DNA of 14,871 bases from CAZIOH01 sp964540815 (GTDB taxonomy: Bacteria > Myxococcota_A > Polyangia > Fen-1088), in assembly GCA_964540815.1 (NCBI GenBank), contig CAZIOH010000125.1:1-14871 (forward strand), written 5' to 3'. Shown here one piece after another: positions 1 through 7,539 of this stretch (its first letter is position 1; each line of letters starts with the position of its first letter). Below the pieces are notes generated by a model. It did no database searches. It was not told the DNA's origin and saw only the letters and a program-made list of their open reading frames with translations. The position numbers were made by a program, and so were the translations under genes.

Positions 1-54
1 TGATCGAGCTCAGCCCGTTGATCGAGCTCAGCCCGTTGATCGAGCTCAGCCCGT
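1..54 (-). repeat. 18-bp perfect tandem repeat, 3 copies, encoding NGLSSI
   Basis: Three identical 18-bp units lie at 1-18, 19-36 and 37-54 (plus strand TGATCGAGCTCAGCCCGT). The unit is a multiple of three and keeps the minus-strand frame, so each copy adds one NGLSSI hexapeptide. Identity at the DNA level, including synonymous positions, suggests recent expansion. The array continues beyond the left edge, so the copy number is unknown. Confidence 0.9.
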
Positions 55-238
55 TTTCCGACGCGGTCGCGGCGGCCTGGCTCTCGTGAGTGTATTCGTC
101 CGATGCCATCGAGCCGGTGCAGCCCGAGGCGAGGGTTCCAAAGAGGCCAGCGAGGCCGAGGGCGGTCGCGCTGATGGGGGTGGCAACGTGGCGACGGGCG
201 GAACGAGACGCACGGCGGGACCGTGAGGTGAGAGGCAT
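1..238 (-). CDS. NGLSSI-repeat lipoprotein-like secreted protein, 5' part only
   Basis: The gene starts at ATG 238-236 and runs off the left edge, so only 79 codons are visible. The start is well supported: AAGGAG (252-247) lies 8 nt upstream. The protein has a long Arg/Ser-rich n-region (residues 2-17), a hydrophobic stretch (about 21-37) and ASGC ending at Cys40, a near-consensus lipobox with Ala rather than Leu at -3. This predicts export and possibly lipid anchoring. After Cys40 comes a short polar spacer and then, from Asn62, three identical NGLSSI hexapeptides, encoded by identical 18-bp units and continuing past the edge. I recall NGL-type N-terminal arrays in large myxobacterial surface proteins, but cannot name a function. 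A twin-arginine signal is less likely because no SRRxFLK-like motif is present. The visible reading frame has no stop; an overlapping ORF in another frame lacks these features. Confidence 0.72.
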   Translation of the reverse strand, partial: MPLTSRSRRASRSARRHVATPISATALGLAGLFGTLASGCTGSMASDEYTHESQAAATASENGLSSINGLSSINGLSSI

Positions 239-246
239 GTGGTGAA

Positions 247-252
247 CTCCTT
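247..252 (-). promoter_or_regulatory. Ribosome binding site of the NGLSSI-repeat gene
   Basis: AAGGAG is read on the minus strand 8 nt before ATG 238-236. It is the clearest Shine-Dalgarno in the window and decides both start and frame for this partial gene. Confidence 0.75.
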
Positions 253-289
253 GCGGTCCCCCACTGCAGTTACTGTGCCTGATCTGTTG

Positions 290-316
290 GTATTATTACT
301 TACGTAAACTTGCCAA
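290..316 (-). promoter_or_regulatory. Candidate sigma70-like promoter of the NGLSSI-repeat gene
   Basis: Read on the minus strand, TTGGCA (316-311) is followed after 15 bp by TAATAC (295-290), in the only AT-rich patch of this part of the window. It would give a leader of roughly 45 nt. The 15-bp spacing is short of the usual 17, so exact boxes are uncertain. Two palindromes overlap the spacer and -35: TTACGTAA (300-307) and AACTTG-C-CAAGTT (307-319), which could bind a regulator. Confidence 0.35.
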
Positions 317-323
317 GTTGTTC

Positions 324-370
324 GGCTCGACCGGACCCGGTGTTCCGGAGCCGTCGCAACAACCGTTGCG
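324..370 (-). terminator. Candidate hairpins beyond the epimerase gene
   Basis: Two inverted repeats lie 60-110 nt past the stop of the minus-strand epimerase gene. CGCAAC/GTTGCG (355-360 and 365-370) has a 4-nt loop. An interrupted stem pairs GGCT/AGCC (324-327, 349-352) and CCGGA/TCCGG (331-335, 344-348). Neither is followed by a clear U tract, so they could be terminator-like or mRNA-end stabilising. The rest of 371-430 shows no feature. Confidence 0.3.
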
Positions 371-430
371 TGCCGGACAACACCCCCCGCGCCGGCCGAC
401 CGAGCCGAGCCGAGAACCAGGAGCCTGCCG

Positions 431-1600
431 TCAGGCCTTCATCGCCGGGGCGTCCGGGCGGCTCATGACATCGGAGCCGAGGAAACGCTCGCGGACATAG
501 CGGACCGTGTCGAACAGGGTCGTGCTCGGCTCGCGCGTCGCGAAGCCGAGCTCGGCGGCGGCCTTGCGGCTCTCGAAGTACCAGTGGTAGCTGGCCATGT
601 CGACCGCAACCGCCTCGACCGGCGGCGTCCGCCCGAGCTGGCGGTAGAGGGCACCTTGAGCCCGCGCCGCGAGCCAGGGGAGCTTCCCTCGACCCCGGAT
701 GAGGGGACCTGGAACCTTGGTCATGCGCTCCAGCCGGCCGAAGAGCTCGGCGAAGGTCCAGTTCACCGCGCCGAGGAGGTACCGCTCTCCATGACGCCCG
801 CGCTCCATGGCCTCCGGCAGCACCCGCGCCACGTCCCGCACGTCCACGAAGCTCAACCCCCCGGAAGGGCAGAGGGCGATCTCCCGCCCCAGGTACTGAA
901 GGACGAGGCGGGTCGAGCTCAACCGATCGTCCCCCGGCCCGAGCAGCAGGCTCGGGTTGACCGTCACCAGCTCCACGCGCCCCCCACACACCCGGCGCGC
1001 CACCGCCTCCTGGTAGAGCTTGCTCGCGTAGTACGGCCACTGCCCGATGATCTCCACCGGCGCCGGTGAATCCTCGTCGAGCTCGGCGTCGGCGCGTCGG
1101 GACACCGCGACGGTCCCACTGGTCGAGGCCATCACGATCCGCTCGACGCCTGCCTCGATGGCGGCCTCGCACAGGAGGCGGGTCCCATCGACGTGGACCG
1201 CGTACATGCGGTGGGCATCCTCCGCCTTGTGCGACACGAAGCCAGCCAGGTGGTACACGTGGGAGACACCGGCCAGGGCCCGCTTGAGATCCGCGCGCGA
1301 GGTGACGGATCCCCGCATGATCTCCACCTCGACCGCGCCCGCCCCGTCGCCGACTCCCACCCCCACTCCGAGGCGGCCCTGGGTGCCGGACCGTGCCGGC
1401 GCCGGACCCGACTGCAACGTGCGCAGGGGGCCGACGCCACGCCGCTGGAGCTCATCGACGAGATGCGCCCCGAGGAATCCCGTCGCCCCGGTGACGAGGG
1501 TTCGCGCGTCCCGTCTTCCAACCGTCCCGAGCGCGGATGCGCCCTCGGACGCCGCACCGGACTTCGGTCTGGCTCTGGTCATGGTGCCTTCGTCCGTCAC
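431..1600 (-). CDS. NAD(P)-dependent epimerase/reductase, extended SDR (dihydroflavonol reductase-like)
   Basis: This 389-residue protein has the extended SDR signature. The nucleotide-binding TGATGFLG is at 37-44, VYHLAG at 115-120, an active-site Ser/Thr region (MASTSGT, 157-163), and the catalytic Tyr-x3-Lys as YYASK with Tyr190 and Lys194. Such enzymes reduce ketones or aldehydes or epimerise sugars in the cytoplasm; similarity is closest by eye to dihydroflavonol-4-reductase/HpnA-type proteins, and the substrate is unknown. The start could be GTG 1600 or ATG 1582 (383 residues), each with a weak GA-rich site upstream. It begins 13 nt after the stop of the megaenzyme gene, so the two are probably one transcript and the enzyme may act on a product of the lipid pathway. 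An unusual Gly/Val-rich insert lies at about 65-90 within the Rossmann fold. Confidence 0.87.
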   Translation of the reverse strand: MTDEGTMTRARPKSGAASEGASALGTVGRRDARTLVTGATGFLGAHLVDELQRRGVGPLRTLQSGPAPARSGTQGRLGVGVGVGDGAGAVEVEIMRGSVTSRADLKRALAGVSHVYHLAGFVSHKAEDAHRMYAVHVDGTRLLCEAAIEAGVERIVMASTSGTVAVSRRADAELDEDSPAPVEIIGQWPYYASKLYQEAVARRVCGGRVELVTVNPSLLLGPGDDRLSSTRLVLQYLGREIALCPSGGLSFVDVRDVARVLPEAMERGRHGERYLLGAVNWTFAELFGRLERMTKVPGPLIRGRGKLPWLAARAQGALYRQLGRTPPVEAVAVDMASYHWYFESRKAAAELGFATREPSTTLFDTVRYVRERFLGSDVMSRPDAPAMKA

Positions 1601-1613
1601 GTCAGGGCCTCGG

Positions 1614-4600
1614 TCATGGCAGGGACCGCAGGGAGCGCGCCCGTCGGGCCACCGCCGTCGACTTGTCGCGCGTGCCGTGTGTCCCTCCCTTGGTCATCCC
1701 CGCGCTGGTCCCGCTGCTCCCGGCGCCGAGCAAGCCCGGCGCGCCCGACCTCGGGGTGAAGGTTCGACCGTCCCAGCTCGCCCGCCAGGCCCGCAGATCC
1801 AGGCGACTCGGGACACCGTCCCGCAGGTTCTCGACGATCCTCTGCGTCAGGGCCGCGATCAACCGCCACCCCTCCTGCGATGACAGCCCATCGGTCAGCG
1901 CCCGCAGATCGTCGATCGACAGGAACGGCCCGAACGCCACGCCCACCTGCCGTCCGCGCGGGACGGCCGCCCCCTTGGGGAGCGCCTCGTAGGTCCCGGC
2001 GATGTAGGCGGGCAGGATGCCGACCCCCGATCGCACGGCCAGGTACCCGAGGCTCGGCAGGAACTCCGCCAGCGTCCCGGTCAGGGAGCGCGTCCCCTCC
2101 GGGAACACAACCATGCTCCGCCCCTGGCGCAGCACCGACTCGGCCGTGTCCATCGACTTGCGGATCGATCCCGAGCGCTCCATCGGTACGAGGTTTGTGA
2201 AGTTCTTGAAGTAGGCGCGCCGGTACTTGTTGCGAAAGAAGTAGTCCGCCGCCGCCAGCGAGGTGATGCCTTCTCCCGCCTCTCCGAGCGCCACCTTCAC
2301 GAGCCCCATGTCCAGGTGGGAGCAGTGGTTGGCCGCGACGATGAAGTTGGTGTGCAGGGGGATGTGTTGACGCCCGGAGATCTCGCTCTGCAGGATCCGG
2401 CCGTAAAACAGCCGCTGTCCGAGCCCGAGCGCCCGCTTGCCGGCGTTCGCGACCGGCCCGGGCACGTACACGTCGGCCCCTTCCGCGCCATCCGCTCCTG
2501 CGCCCCTCCCCCCTCTGACCCCGCCGCCGGCCTCCGATCGCCGCGCCCCCGTCCGCTCGTCGCGCGCCCCGGCGCCCGGGACCCCCACCGCGCCGCCGAC
2601 GACGCCGCCGCTCGCGCGGCCCGCCGCCCGCCCGCGCAAGAGCTGGTGCAGCTCGTGGACGTCGGTGGCGGCGGTGAAGTCGGTGGACTCGGGGATCGAC
2701 AGCCCCGTCGCCTCCAGCGCCACGCCGAGCTCGGCGTACATCAGGCTGTCGAACCCCAGCTGGTCGAGCCGGCTGCGCGCCTGGATCTCGCCGCGTGGGC
2801 GCCCGCTGACCTGCGTCACGATGTCGAGCAGCCAACCGATCCCCACCTCCTCGCCGGCTGCGCCCGTCCGCACCGACAGCAGATCGGCGTCCCCCCGCCG
2901 ACGCATCAGCTCCGACACGATCTCGCGCCGCTTGACGCTGCGCTTGGCGGACTTCGGCAGCTCGCCGTCCCACAGGTGGGTGGCCTTGATGCGCTTCCAG
3001 AAGGGCAACCCGGCCGACACCTGGCGGAAGTGCTCGTCGATCTTGAGCAGGACCGCCTCTCGCGCGAGCGGAGTCGCGCCTGAAGGCGAACCCGAAGGCG
3101 AGGGGTTGTACTCGAGGTTGGGGACCACCACGCCGACCACGTGCTCGCCGCCGGCCTCGGGCAGACCGACCACCGACAGCTCCTTGACCCAGGGGGATCC
3201 GCCATAGAGCTCCTCGATCTCGTCCGGGTACACGTTCTTCCCGTTCGAGTCGACGATCAGGTCCTTCGATCGCCCCACGAGGTAGAGGTTCCCGTCGGCG
3301 TCGAATCGCCCGAGATCGCCGGTGTGGAACCACCCGTCGCGAATGGCGGCGCCGGTGGCCGCCTCGTCGCGCCAGTACCCGGCCATCACGTTGCGGCCCC
3401 GCGCGACCACCTCGCCGAGCCCGGTCCCGTCGGGCTCGTGGATCTTGACCTCCACCCCGGGCAGCGGCTGCCCCACCGACCCCGGCAGGGCCTTCTGCTT
3501 GGGTGAGGTGACGGTGAGGACCGGGGCGGTCTCGGTGAGGCCGTACCCCTCGAAGAAGTCGAAGCCCATCCCGACGAAGGTCTTGAGCACGTCCTGCGGC
3601 AGCGCCGAGCCGCCGCTGATGAGGTAGCGAATGCGCCCCCCGAACCCCTCGTGCACGGGCAGGAAGAACAGCATGCCGAGGTCGAGCCCGGTCCGCGAGC
3701 GGAGCTCGTAGTTGGCGGTCATCAGGCCCTTCATCGCGGTCTCGAGCAGCGGCGAGCGCTCCGAGAACCGTTGCAGCACCCGTCGCCGCATCAGATCCCA
3801 CAGCGCCGGGACACCGACGATGGAGGTGACGTGCCCCTTCTTGAGCGCGTTGGCGATGGCCTCGCCGTTCAGCTCGACGAGGTAGGTGATCTGGGCCCCG
3901 CGGGCGAGCGGCATCAGGAGGCCGGTCGAGAACTCGAACGCGTGGTGCAGCGGCAGCACCGACAGCATGCCATCGGTGACCCCGAACTCGAACACCTTGG
4001 ACAGCTCCGCCACCATGAAGGCCAGGTTGCGGTGGGTCAGCATCACCCCCTTGGGCTTGCCGGTGGTGCCCGAGGTGAAGATCAGCGACGCCACCGTGTC
4101 CGGGTTGACCTTGCCGAGCAGGCACGCCGCCCGCTGCCGCTCGAGGGCCTCGTCGGGGATCTCGAACACCTGGGTGAAGGGCCACACGCCGACGGGCGGA
4201 TGCGCGCCCGTCTCGGCCCCCGTCGCGGCCTCCTCGCCCGGGGACGGCGTGGCCAGGCTGGCCGGCACAGGCCCCGGCGCGACCTCGCCGAGCGCCGCCG
4301 CCAGCCCCGGACGCTTGTCGAGCAGGTCATCGCCGATGATGATCCCCCGCGCCCCCGAGGCCCGCGCGATGTTGACCAGCTCGGGCAGGGTGGATTCGTT
4401 GGCCACCGGGACCACCGTGGCGCCGAGCTTCAGGATCCCGAAGTAGGCCATGCTCCACTCGGGCCCGTTCTTCGCGAAGAGCATCACCCGGTCTCCGCCC
4501 TTCACCCCCTGCCCGACCAGGAAGGCCCCGGCCCGGGTGGCCAGCTCCTGCAGATCGGCGTAAGTGTAGATCTCCTCGCGCCGACCGCGCTCGATGCGCA

Positions 4601-6434
4601 AGGCCGGGCGGGCGCGGTGCAGCTTGGTGGTGGTGTCGAAGAGCTCGAGCAGATCGTGGTAGCTGTAGACCTGCTTGGGCTTCGGCGCGTAGGTCGAGTC
4701 GAGCTCGGGCAACACCCACTTCTCGAGGCCCGGGAAGTGGATGTTCATCCAGTAGTCGTACCAGTCGAGATCCTCGGGCCCCCAGGTGAGCAGCGCGCGG
4801 TCGGCGGCCGGCATCCGATCCCGCAAGGCCCGGATGTGATCCGCCCGCAGGACGTATTCGTTCTCGAGGATGAACGGGCGGAACATCTCGATGTTCTCGC
4901 GCGCCTCGTCGGTGACCCGCACCACCTCGCGGAGGCCCTTGATGCCCCGGTCCAGCCACTCGGTCAGCCGCCCGGCGCCCCAGGCTGGCCGCACCCCGGT
5001 GAGCGCCTCCGACGATCTGCGCGCCAGCCGGTTCACGAGCGGCAGCGACCCGCGCTCGTAGGCCTCGGGGGTCACCGGCCGGAACTCCATGCGCGCGGCC
5101 AGCGCGTTCACGAACCGGTTGCCGGTCTCCTTGCTCTGGAAGCGCTTGCGCTTGTAGAGCCCGGTCAGGGTCACGATGCGCGCTATCCGCCCCGGGTTGA
5201 GGTCGCCGCTCGACAGCTGGTGCACGAGCGGCGGCTGCTCGACCAGCAGGTCGGCCGCCACCATCAGCATGCCTGCGCAGATGTGGTCGACCGGGACGAT
5301 GTCGAGGATCAGCTTGTCCGACACCGGCAGCACGTTCTGCCCCTTCAGCGCCAGGTACACCAGCGGTGCCGAGGTGGTGAAGCCCTCGTTCCATCCGCGG
5401 AAGGGGAAGGCCACCGCGCTCTCGACGATGGCCGGCCGCACGATCGACCGGAAGATCCCGGTCTCGCGCGCCACCAGCTGGTCGCCCATGCTCTTGGTGT
5501 AGGTGTAGATGTTCGGCCAGCCCCAGGCACGGGCGCGCTCGATCCCGCGGCGGGTGGCCTCCGAGCGAATCCACTCCTTGCGCTCGCGCGCCACCGCCAG
5601 CCGCAGCACCCCCTCGTCGTCGGGGTCGCGGCTCTCGTCGCGCAGCCGCTGGCGGGCCTTCTGACGCAGCCGCGCCAGCACCTGGGCATCGTCCGCCTCG
5701 GCGCGGATGGCGGCGGCGATGCGCTCGCTGTCCGCCATCTCCTGCTCGACCGAGAAGGTGGTCCCGGGCAGATCCCCGCGCCGCGGGAAGTATCCCACCA
5801 GCTCCTCGTCCTCCCAGATCTCGCCCGAGCGGTTGCCGGCCACGAAGCAGGTGCTGGTGTGCAGCAGGGCCGGACGCCGCATGCGGCGCGCGAACGCGAT
5901 GACGTTCCTGGTGCCCTCGACGTTGGTGCGCAGGGCCGACTCGAGCGGCGGGTTGAAGGTCACCCGCCCTGAGGAGTTCAGCAGCACGTCCACGTCCTTG
6001 GCGACGCGCTCGGCCTCCTCCTCGTCGAGGCCGAGGTTCTTCTCGGTGATGTCGCCATCGACCACCCGCACCTTCGACCGGAGCCAGGCCTCGAGCCCCT
6101 CGGGGCCGCCGTGCTTCGCCCGCAGCGGGTCGAAGGCCGGCGAGGTGACCACGCTGGCCCAGAAGCGCGCCTCGCTGCTGGTGCCCGAGCCCCGGCGGAC
6201 CATGACGTACACCCTGCCCACCTGCGGGAAGCGGTCGAGCAGCATGCTGAGCAGCACCTTGCCCACGAAGCCGGTGCTGCCGAGGATGAAGAGGTTGCGG
6301 CCGCGCAGGATCTCCGAGGGAGAGAATGGCTGGCTGGAGGCCGTCGACGGGGCGGCGGCGGGGACCCTCCCGCCCGGGGCGGCGCCGCCCGCGGGAGGGG
6401 AAGGTGAACGATCCTTGTCCTGGTTCATGTCCAT
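1614..6434 (-). CDS. elbD: ElbD-like megaenzyme: acyl reductase, AMP-ligase, ACP and PlsC acyltransferase
   Basis: This 1606-residue protein (numbered from ATG 6434) has four enzyme parts. Residues ~40-400 are a thioester/fatty-acyl reductase SDR, with GSTGFVG (52-58), STC (Ser194) and YTYTK (Tyr310, Lys314), plus a charged helical insert (~228-302). Residues ~400-570 resemble a FAR C-terminal part. Residues ~595-1175 are an acyl-CoA-synthetase-type AMP ligase: FTSGTTGKPKG (~786-796), GYGLTET (963-969), HTGD (1037). Residues ~1190-1265 are a carrier domain with phosphopantetheine Ser1230 in GFDSL. After a Gly/Ala/Arg-rich linker (1267-1322), a PlsC domain follows, with HCSHLD (1370-1375) and FPEGTR (1444-1449). 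From memory this is the architecture of ElbD in Myxococcus xanthus, needed for alkyl ether lipids. Other starts are GTG 6518 and ATG 6428; none has a strong RBS. The ligase's A10 lysine position is Ser. The symbol rests on architecture. Confidence 0.88.
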   Translation of the reverse strand: MDMNQDKDRSPSPPAGGAAPGGRVPAAAPSTASSQPFSPSEILRGRNLFILGSTGFVGKVLLSMLLDRFPQVGRVYVMVRRGSGTSSEARFWASVVTSPAFDPLRAKHGGPEGLEAWLRSKVRVVDGDITEKNLGLDEEEAERVAKDVDVLLNSSGRVTFNPPLESALRTNVEGTRNVIAFARRMRRPALLHTSTCFVAGNRSGEIWEDEELVGYFPRRGDLPGTTFSVEQEMADSERIAAAIRAEADDAQVLARLRQKARQRLRDESRDPDDEGVLRLAVARERKEWIRSEATRRGIERARAWGWPNIYTYTKSMGDQLVARETGIFRSIVRPAIVESAVAFPFRGWNEGFTTSAPLVYLALKGQNVLPVSDKLILDIVPVDHICAGMLMVAADLLVEQPPLVHQLSSGDLNPGRIARIVTLTGLYKRKRFQSKETGNRFVNALAARMEFRPVTPEAYERGSLPLVNRLARRSSEALTGVRPAWGAGRLTEWLDRGIKGLREVVRVTDEARENIEMFRPFILENEYVLRADHIRALRDRMPAADRALLTWGPEDLDWYDYWMNIHFPGLEKWVLPELDSTYAPKPKQVYSYHDLLELFDTTTKLHRARPALRIERGRREEIYTYADLQELATRAGAFLVGQGVKGGDRVMLFAKNGPEWSMAYFGILKLGATVVPVANESTLPELVNIARASGARGIIIGDDLLDKRPGLAAALGEVAPGPVPASLATPSPGEEAATGAETGAHPPVGVWPFTQVFEIPDEALERQRAACLLGKVNPDTVASLIFTSGTTGKPKGVMLTHRNLAFMVAELSKVFEFGVTDGMLSVLPLHHAFEFSTGLLMPLARGAQITYLVELNGEAIANALKKGHVTSIVGVPALWDLMRRRVLQRFSERSPLLETAMKGLMTANYELRSRTGLDLGMLFFLPVHEGFGGRIRYLISGGSALPQDVLKTFVGMGFDFFEGYGLTETAPVLTVTSPKQKALPGSVGQPLPGVEVKIHEPDGTGLGEVVARGRNVMAGYWRDEAATGAAIRDGWFHTGDLGRFDADGNLYLVGRSKDLIVDSNGKNVYPDEIEELYGGSPWVKELSVVGLPEAGGEHVVGVVVPNLEYNPSPSGSPSGATPLAREAVLLKIDEHFRQVSAGLPFWKRIKATHLWDGELPKSAKRSVKRREIVSELMRRRGDADLLSVRTGAAGEEVGIGWLLDIVTQVSGRPRGEIQARSRLDQLGFDSLMYAELGVALEATGLSIPESTDFTAATDVHELHQLLRGRAAGRASGGVVGGAVGVPGAGARDERTGARRSEAGGGVRGGRGAGADGAEGADVYVPGPVANAGKRALGLGQRLFYGRILQSEISGRQHIPLHTNFIVAANHCSHLDMGLVKVALGEAGEGITSLAAADYFFRNKYRRAYFKNFTNLVPMERSGSIRKSMDTAESVLRQGRSMVVFPEGTRSLTGTLAEFLPSLGYLAVRSGVGILPAYIAGTYEALPKGAAVPRGRQVGVAFGPFLSIDDLRALTDGLSSQEGWRLIAALTQRIVENLRDGVPSRLDLRAWRASWDGRTFTPRSGAPGLLGAGSSGTSAGMTKGGTHGTRDKSTAVARRARSLRSLP

Positions 6435-6505
6435 CGGCGTCGCTCGGGGCGCGGCCTTAGATAACCCGACCCGACCCGAAACGCCACCCGGGCCCATCGC
6501 CCCAC

Positions 6506-6524
6506 ACAGGTCCCCCACACCTGT
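6506..6524. promoter_or_regulatory. Inverted repeat ACAGGT-N7-ACCTGT
   Basis: Perfect 6-bp arms (6506-6511 and 6519-6524) flank a 7-bp C-rich spacer, about 70-90 bp upstream of the preferred start of the elbD-like gene. The form fits a dimeric regulator site, but it could be chance in GC-rich DNA. Confidence 0.3.
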
Positions 6525-6526
6525 CG

Positions 6527-6547
6527 CCCGCTACCCGCTACCCGCTA
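6527..6547. repeat. 7-bp tandem repeat CCCGCTA, three copies
   Basis: Three perfect CCCGCTA units are followed by a partial fourth (CCCGCT, 6548-6553). A 7-bp unit breaks any reading frame on change in copy number, which supports this stretch being non-coding and argues against the upstream GTG start at 6518 being needed. Confidence 0.8.
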
Positions 6548-6900
6548 CCCGCTCGCGCGCAGGCGCGGGCAGGTCCTGGGTTGGTGCACCATGAGCCTCC
6601 CGGGCCGCGCGGGGACACCCTGACCCCGGAGACCCGATGGAATCACGACCTCTGCTCTACAAGCGTACGGGAAATCCGAACCGCCGTACCGGTCGGGCGA
6701 TGGAGCGCCGGTTCCCGATCCCCCTGGCGGGATCCACGGGCGGCCCGCTTCCCCAGGCCGGCCCACCCGCGTCCCCGGTGACGCCTTCGCCGAGCGACGC
6801 TGCGATGGGTCGGGCACGCACGGCCCCGACGTCTCCGGCCCGAAACATCATCGAGCGTGCCGCGGCAGGGGGACATATACTCACCCGAGGTCCTTCGGGC

Positions 6901-7539
6901 ATGCCGGTCAACGCTGAAAAAGCCGCATCGAGCCATGACGCACCACAACACGTCCATGGCGTCGACAACGCGGCCTTGGTTGCCGCGCTGGTCCGCGGCG
7001 ACGGCGACGCGTGGACCCTGCTCGTCGATCGCTTCGGGCGCGACGTGGAGCGCTTGGTGGCCGGTGCGCTCGGGGTGGACGCGGACATCGCGGACATCGT
7101 GCAGGACGTGTTCCTTCGCGTGATGGAGCGGATCCATCAGCTCCGCGACCCGGCGGCCCTCAAGGGCTGGATCTCGAGCGTCGCGGTCTTCGCGGCCCGC
7201 GGACACATCCGGCGGCGGCGACGCTGGCGCTGGATCCGGTTCCTCGCGCCCTCGGACATCCCCGACACGCCCGCCGCGACCGCCAGCCCGGAGTCGCACG
7301 CGATCCTGCGGGCAACCTACAACGTGCTCGAGACGCTGCCCGAGAATGAACGGCTGGCCTTCTCGTTGCGGTTCATCTCCGAGATGGAGCTGACGGAGGT
7401 GGCCGCCGCCTGTGGCGTCTCCCTGGCAACCATCAAGCGGCGGCTCTCCCGGGCGGAGGTGAGCTTCCTCGAGGGCGCCAAGAAGGACCCGCTGCTGACC
7501 GAGCGGATCGAACGGGGGGAGCGATGGAAGAACCGGTGA
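6901..7539 (+). CDS. ECF-type RNA polymerase sigma factor
   Basis: This 212-residue protein has the two-domain layout of extracytoplasmic-function sigma factors. Region 2 covers about 24-105, with the core-binding/-10 helix DIVQDVFLRVMERI (65-78) and a basic RRRRRWR tail (104-110). Region 4 covers about 140-192, with LPENERLAF (146-154) and the -35 helix-turn-helix TEVAAACGVSLATIKRRLS (165-183). ATG 6901 gives the usual family length and has GAGG upstream at 6887-6890; the open frame extends to 6637 but the extra 88 residues are low complexity. The gene overlaps the FecR-TPR gene by 16 bp, so the two are probably translationally coupled, with the partner controlling the sigma factor. Promoter targets are unknown. 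Confidence 0.88.
   Translation: MPVNAEKAASSHDAPQHVHGVDNAALVAALVRGDGDAWTLLVDRFGRDVERLVAGALGVDADIADIVQDVFLRVMERIHQLRDPAALKGWISSVAVFAARGHIRRRRRWRWIRFLAPSDIPDTPAATASPESHAILRATYNVLETLPENERLAFSLRFISEMELTEVAAACGVSLATIKRRLSRAEVSFLEGAKKDPLLTERIERGERWKNR

Larger units (their letters stand above)
6435..6900. other. Divergent control region between the elbD-like operon and the sigma factor gene
   Basis: No convincing gene lies here. The megaenzyme frame stays open back to GTG 6518 and the sigma factor frame back to 6637, but both extensions are low-complexity and unlike their families. Visible elements are an ACAGGT/ACCTGT inverted repeat (6506-6524), a heptamer tandem repeat (6527-6547) and a -10-like TATACT at 6876-6881, 19 nt before the sigma factor ATG, with no good -35. 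An alternative sigma factor start is ATG 6805. Confidence 0.5.

Noticed and set aside
1..54. CRISPR array
   Set aside because: The 18-bp units are directly adjacent with no spacers and keep a reading frame; this is a coding tandem repeat.
46..264. Minus-strand 72-codon ORF at the left edge
   Set aside because: It overlaps the lipoprotein gene in another frame, lacks an RBS and is low-complexity Pro/Ala/Arg; the ATG 238 frame has the RBS and signal sequence.
1327..1406. Frameshift in the SDR gene at its odd Gly/Val-rich segment
   Set aside because: The frame is open on both sides with matching SDR motifs, so this is an in-frame insertion of low-complexity sequence rather than a break.
1597..4185. 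Minus-strand 862-codon ORF in another frame of the megaenzyme gene
   Set aside because: It is a frame shadow: Arg/Ala/Gly-rich, no motifs, while the correct frame runs through ligase, carrier and acyltransferase motifs without interruption.
3651..5972. Plus-strand 773-codon ORF opposite the megaenzyme
   Set aside because: The minus strand carries clear SDR and AMP-ligase motifs over this span, while the plus-strand product is rich in Arg, Gly, His and Pro with no domain.
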